From: Chloroflexota bacterium
Lineage (GTDB): Bacteria; Chloroflexota; Dehalococcoidia; Bin125
Direction of reading: 5' to 3'
NCBI GenBank assembly: GCA_028874365.1
Contig: JAPPJZ010000076.1
Location: forward strand, 1 to 62,263
Length of the DNA stretch: 62,263 nucleotides
The stretch's first letter is position 1, and each line of letters starts with the position of its first letter. The notes under the pieces were generated by a model. It saw only the letters and a program-made list of their open reading frames with translations, was not told the origin of the DNA and did not search any database. Position numbers and translations under genes: made by a program. This document shows, one piece after another, positions 59,357 to 62,263 of this stretch.

Positions 59357-59369
59357 GAACGTTAGCCTA
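59357..59369 (-). promoter_or_regulatory. Putative leaderless -10 element, possibly shared with divergent gene
   Basis: On the minus strand TAGGCT (59369-59364) ends 7 nt before the GTG at 59356. The same bases read on the plus strand as TAGCCT (59363-59368), 8 nt before the ATG at 59377. Both divergent genes lack a Shine-Dalgarno sequence. Confidence 0.4.
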
Positions 59370-59376
59370 CCGCCAA

Positions 59377-59691
59377 ATGTCGAACGCAGCCCAAACGGTC
59401 CAGTCGTGGTGCCGGCACCTCAGCGCGGCCAATCCCGGTCGCCACTTCCAGATGAAGTCAGGTCGTGAGTGCTGGCGCTGCGCGTTCCGCAACCGGGGCA
59501 TGCTTCGCCGCTCGATTCTGACGAGCGCAGTCGTGGGGACGATCCTGGTGGCGATCAATCAGGGGACGGTGATTGTTGGTGGAGACGGATCGGCCGAGTT
59601 GGCGTGGAAGATTCCGCTGACGTACTGCGTGCCGTTTCTGGTGGCCTCGTGGGGCGCATTAGGGAATGCGTACGTCCGCGCGGCGTCCTGA
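59377..59691 (+). CDS. NrtS-like small membrane protein
   Basis: A 104-residue protein. After a polar lead with CWRCAFRNRG, two hydrophobic segments form a unit like NrtS: ILTSAVVGTILVAINQGTVI and TYCVPFLVASWGALGNAYV. In cyanobacteria NrtS1 and NrtS2 form a nitrate/nitrite transporter; single NrtS-like proteins occur in other phyla with unproven function. The INQG and LTYCVPFLV parts match the family best. The N-terminal extension with a C-x-x-C is not typical. Alternative start ATG at 59452. Confidence 0.65.
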   Translation: MSNAAQTVQSWCRHLSAANPGRHFQMKSGRECWRCAFRNRGMLRRSILTSAVVGTILVAINQGTVIVGGDGSAELAWKIPLTYCVPFLVASWGALGNAYVRAAS

Positions 59692-59717
59692 TCGGACCTT
59701 GTTCCGAGGCAGCATCG

Positions 59718-60902
59718 CTAGCGCGGCAGGCCGAGGCCTCGGGTGGCGATGATGTTGCGCATGATCTCTGAGGTTCCGGCGGCGATGGTGAGGGGGACGG
59801 AATTGAGGTATTCGTCCGGCATCCGGCCGTGGAGGGGGGCGTGGGCCTGCTCACCTGAGAGTGCGCCGGAGAGGCCGAACATGTTGATCATGCCGGCCAG
59901 GCGCTGATTGATCATCGTGCCGTAGAGCTTTGACATCGAGGCCTCGTGGTTGGGGACCAGGCCCTGTGACTGCATCCAGGCGACGCGGTAGGCGAGCCAG
60001 CGGCCAACGGTGAACTCGATATTGAGATCGGCCAGCTTGTGTCGGACGCGTGGGTCCTCGTCCGGGCGCGTGCCGTCTGGACCGGGCTGGCTGGCCAGGT
60101 TGGTCAGCTCGCCCAGCAGGCGGACGCCGGAGACGACGCGCGAGATGCCGGAGCGCTCGAAGTCGAGCGTGGTTGTGGCCACGTACCAGCCTCGGTTTTC
60201 CTCGCCGACCATGTTCCGGGCCGGCACTCGGACGTCCTCGAAGAAGACCTCGTTGAAGTGGTGGCGGTTGGCCATGTTGACCAGCGGGCGCACGGTGATG
60301 CCGGGCGTCTTCATGTCGACGAGGAAGAAGGAGATGCCGCGGTGCTTCGGCGCGTCGGGCTCGGTGCGCGCGAGCATGAAGATCCAGTCGGCGTGCTGCG
60401 CGCCCGAGGTCCAGATCTTCTGGCCGTTGATGATGTAGTCGTCGCCGTCGCGCTGGGCCCGCGTCTGCAACGAGGCGAGGTCGGAGCCTGAGCCCGGTTC
60501 GGAGAAGCCCTGGCACCAGGAGATGTCAGCGTTGCGGATGCGGGGGAGGAAGTAGTCCTTTTGCTCGTCAGAGCCGTACATGATCACGGTGGGTCCGACG
60601 CGGTCGACGCCCTGGTTGTAGACCGGGGCTCGCTGGTGCGCCATGGTCTCGTTGAACATCGCCTGGCGGATCGGCCCCGCGCCGGCGCCGCCGTGTTCCT
60701 GGGGCCACCCGAGCGTCAACCAGCCGCGCTCGGCGAGGGCGCGATGAAAGCCGCGGGTGAACTCCCAGCGCTCGCGGTTCGCGGCGCCATCCTCGGCCGG
60801 TCCCTCGGACAGATCGGCCCAACCCGGGGGCAACTGCTCGCCGAGGAAGTCGAGCACCTCTTCTCGAAACGCCACGTCCTCGGCCGAGAATTTGAAGTCC
60901 AT
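59718..60902 (-). CDS. Acyl-CoA dehydrogenase
   Basis: A 394-residue flavoprotein oxidising acyl-CoA to enoyl-CoA. The N-terminal helical domain begins DFKFSAEDVAFREEVLDF. The middle domain has CQGFSEPGSGSDLASLQTRA and IINGQKIWTSGAQHADW, the classic FAD and substrate contacts. The C-terminal domain ends with GTSEIMRNIIATRGLGLPR, with the FAD-binding GTSEI motif. Substrate chain length is unknown. GGGAG precedes the ATG. It is one of several acyl-CoA enzymes in the window and is divergent from a CoA-transferase. Confidence 0.93.
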   Translation of the reverse strand: MDFKFSAEDVAFREEVLDFLGEQLPPGWADLSEGPAEDGAANRERWEFTRGFHRALAERGWLTLGWPQEHGGAGAGPIRQAMFNETMAHQRAPVYNQGVDRVGPTVIMYGSDEQKDYFLPRIRNADISWCQGFSEPGSGSDLASLQTRAQRDGDDYIINGQKIWTSGAQHADWIFMLARTEPDAPKHRGISFFLVDMKTPGITVRPLVNMANRHHFNEVFFEDVRVPARNMVGEENRGWYVATTTLDFERSGISRVVSGVRLLGELTNLASQPGPDGTRPDEDPRVRHKLADLNIEFTVGRWLAYRVAWMQSQGLVPNHEASMSKLYGTMINQRLAGMINMFGLSGALSGEQAHAPLHGRMPDEYLNSVPLTIAAGTSEIMRNIIATRGLGLPR

Positions 60903-60961
60903 CTGATCGCTCCCGCCACGATTCGCTCGTGCCGCCAGATTAACAGAGGCTTCTCAGGGAA

Positions 60962-61044
60962 CCCTCACCCCGAGGGAGAGGGTGAGGGCCCTGCGGCTAG
61001 CGGAAGAGGGACCCTCACCCCTGCCCTCTCCCAGAGGGAGAGGG
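60962..61044. repeat. Two palindromic repeats (CCCTCACCC and CCCTCTCCC hairpins)
   Basis: CCCTCACCC (60962-60970) pairs with GGGTGAGGG (60980-60988). Then CCCTCTCCC (61024-61032) pairs with GGGAGAGGG (61036-61044) around AGA. The element fills most of the 186-bp gap between the acyl-CoA dehydrogenase and CoA-transferase genes and is related to the hairpin at 9923. Confidence 0.7.
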
Positions 61045-61075
61045 GGCCGGAAGCGGAACCGCCGAAACTGCCCAC

Positions 61076-61088
61076 TACAATCTCAGCC
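61076..61088 (+). promoter_or_regulatory. Putative leaderless -10 element
   Basis: TACAAT ends 7 nt before the ATG at 61089; no Shine-Dalgarno sequence is present. Confidence 0.5.
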
Positions 61089-62183
61089 ATGCCCGACAGC
61101 CGACCCGGTCCTCTCGCCAACCTTCGAGTCATCGACCTGACCGACGACCGCGCGATCTATGCGGGGAAGCTGCTTGCCGACCTTGGCGCGCAGGTCACGC
61201 GCGTTGAGTCGCCGGGTGGCGACCCGCTCAGGCAGCGGGGGCCGTTCCACGAGAGCGGCGCTTCGCTCTGGCATGCCTACTTCGCCAGTTCGCGCGAGTT
61301 CGTGAGCGGCGAGGCCGAATCCGTCGCCCAACTCGCGCACGACGCCGACGTCTTCCTCGACTGCGAGCGACTGGCGGACTCTGAAGCCCTGCTTGCGGCC
61401 AATCCCGCTCTGGTGATTGTCGACGTGACTTCGTTTGGACGCTTGGGTCCCTGGAAGGATCACCAGGCGCCGGGACTGGTGGCCGAGGCGCTTGGCGGGA
61501 TTGCCGCCACGTCTGGCGATGTCGATACGCCGCCGCTCAAGCTGTATGGCGACCAGTATGCGTTTGTCGGCGGGGTCTATGCCGCCGTTGGCGCGCTGGC
61601 GGCGCTCAATCATGCCCGCAAGACCGGCGAGGGTCAGATCGTCCGACTGAGCACCCATGAGGCGCTCGGCTCGATCCTGGAGCACGTGCTGATGTGGGCC
61701 TGGTACCACGAGATGCTGCCGTTTGGGGACGGTCCGGTATTGCGGCGACAGGGTTCGTTGCACTGGTCGAGTGCCTATGTGGTGATGCAGGCGATCGGCG
61801 GATCGATCATGATCACGCCGACGCCCGACTTCTCGCGGCAGGCTGCGTGGCTCATTGAGGAGGGCCGCGGGCTCGAACTGCTGGACGAGCGATTCAGCGA
61901 TCCGGCCAACGTGGCGGAGATGATCGAGTTGACCATGTCGACCCTGCGCGAGTGGGTTGCGACGAAGGAGGTTGAGCCGTTCTTCCACGAAGCGCAGGCT
62001 CGGCATCATCCCTACGGCTGGGTGATGACGACGCCGGAGGTGGCGGGCAATCCGCAGCTCGCGGCTCGGGACTGGTGGGCGGAGTATCCCGTCGGCGATG
62101 CCATCGTGAGTGGTCCAGGAGCGCCCTACCACTTCTCGGAGACTCCGTGGCGGATTGGCGGGGTGCAGAGCCCCCCTCTGTAG
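61089..62183 (+). CDS. CaiB/BaiF family III CoA-transferase, damaged C-terminus at contig end
   Basis: At least 364 residues of a family III CoA-transferase. The N-terminus NLRVIDLTDDRAIYAGKLLA and LGAQVTRVESPGGDP is close to the protein at 8414, and the catalytic carboxylate is Glu191 in RLSTHEALGSI. The frame ends at TAG in 62181-62183 right after PWRIGGVQSPPL, just before the GEH motif expected at this place. The following bases contain A- and C-runs and a distorted match to that motif (GGCAAAAACACC), so the stop is probably a sequence error. The frame is open back to 60561, but the ATG at 61089 has a -10 box 7 nt upstream and starts the conserved domain. Confidence 0.82.
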   Translation: MPDSRPGPLANLRVIDLTDDRAIYAGKLLADLGAQVTRVESPGGDPLRQRGPFHESGASLWHAYFASSREFVSGEAESVAQLAHDADVFLDCERLADSEALLAANPALVIVDVTSFGRLGPWKDHQAPGLVAEALGGIAATSGDVDTPPLKLYGDQYAFVGGVYAAVGALAALNHARKTGEGQIVRLSTHEALGSILEHVLMWAWYHEMLPFGDGPVLRRQGSLHWSSAYVVMQAIGGSIMITPTPDFSRQAAWLIEEGRGLELLDERFSDPANVAEMIELTMSTLREWVATKEVEPFFHEAQARHHPYGWVMTTPEVAGNPQLAARDWWAEYPVGDAIVSGPGAPYHFSETPWRIGGVQSPPL

Positions 62184-62263
62184 AAAAAGGGCAAAAACAC
62201 CCCCCACGACGCCGGGGGGGGGATATACAGCCGCACCAAAACCACCCCCCCACCCGCGGGGGG
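62184..62263. other. Low-quality contig end
   Basis: Runs of C, G and A, with GGGG palindromes, unlike the rest of the window. It probably represents error-rich reads at the end of an assembly; nothing in it should be annotated. Confidence 0.6.

Overview
The window is GC-rich bacterial chromosome with short intergenic gaps and genes on both strands. It shows no phage, IS element, CRISPR array, rRNA or ordinary tRNA gene. The best guess for the source is a Chloroflexota genome, Dehalococcoidia/SAR202-like. The reasons are several family III CoA-transferases and other acyl-CoA enzymes, Tat-type lipoprotein solute-binding proteins with Gln-rich linkers, a small DUF3090 gene, and a tmRNA whose tag (GESRELALAA, first codon GGC) resembles the Dehalococcoides tag as I remember it. 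An actinobacterial relative is the main alternative. The right edge looks like a poor-quality contig end.

Layout. 0-10 kb: a thiolase-like fragment, a 2-keto-4-pentenoate hydratase-like enzyme, a LolD/FtsX-type ABC exporter operon with a hydrolase, and two translationally coupled CoA-transferases. 10-12.5 kb: a toxin-antitoxin-like pair, a GIY-YIG nuclease flanked by hairpin repeats, and a nitronate monooxygenase-like enzyme. 12.6-21 kb: a ferredoxin/LysR cluster, an operon with an ADP-forming acyl-CoA synthetase alpha subunit, a metal-binding (HMA) protein and endonuclease IV, then MoaD-like, enoyl-CoA hydratase and amidase genes, and two small zinc-ribbon proteins. 21-32.3 kb: a redox-rich stretch with a UGA-containing peroxiredoxin, DUF3090, an MFS pump, two tandem membrane-anchored Gly/aromatic-repeat proteins, nitroreductase, FabD-like and VOC genes, a CtpA protease, a UGA-containing rhodanese, and two Gln-rich lipoproteins with thioredoxin-like domains. 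32.3-41 kb: nudC, fhs, proV-proW-proX for glycine betaine uptake, smpB and ssrA. 41-50.5 kb: an oligopeptide-type binding protein with two permeases, and mutS-mutL. 50.5-62.3 kb: a NuoE/NuoF pair, an SMP-30-like protein, SDR and dienelactone hydrolase genes, a second binding protein, a small HAD protein, an NrtS-like protein, an acyl-CoA dehydrogenase and a third CoA-transferase.

Main discovery. Two genes have an in-frame UGA exactly where the family has its catalytic cysteine: residue 45 of an AhpE-like peroxiredoxin (21340-21804, minus) and residue 240 of a two-domain rhodanese (28520-29374, plus). In both, homology continues past the UGA to a normal C-terminus, and a strong hairpin lies just downstream. 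In the rhodanese the hairpin is a perfect 8-bp stem with a GGC loop starting 18 nt after the UGA. These are very probably selenoproteins, so the genome should encode SelA, SelB, SelC and SelD elsewhere.

Second pattern. Many genes without a Shine-Dalgarno sequence have a TANNNT -10 element ending 6 or 7 nt before the start codon, which suggests frequent leaderless transcription. Taken together the gene content suggests an aerobic or microaerobic organism that degrades diverse carboxylic and acyl-CoA compounds, imports peptides and betaine, and keeps an elaborate thiol/selenol redox system.
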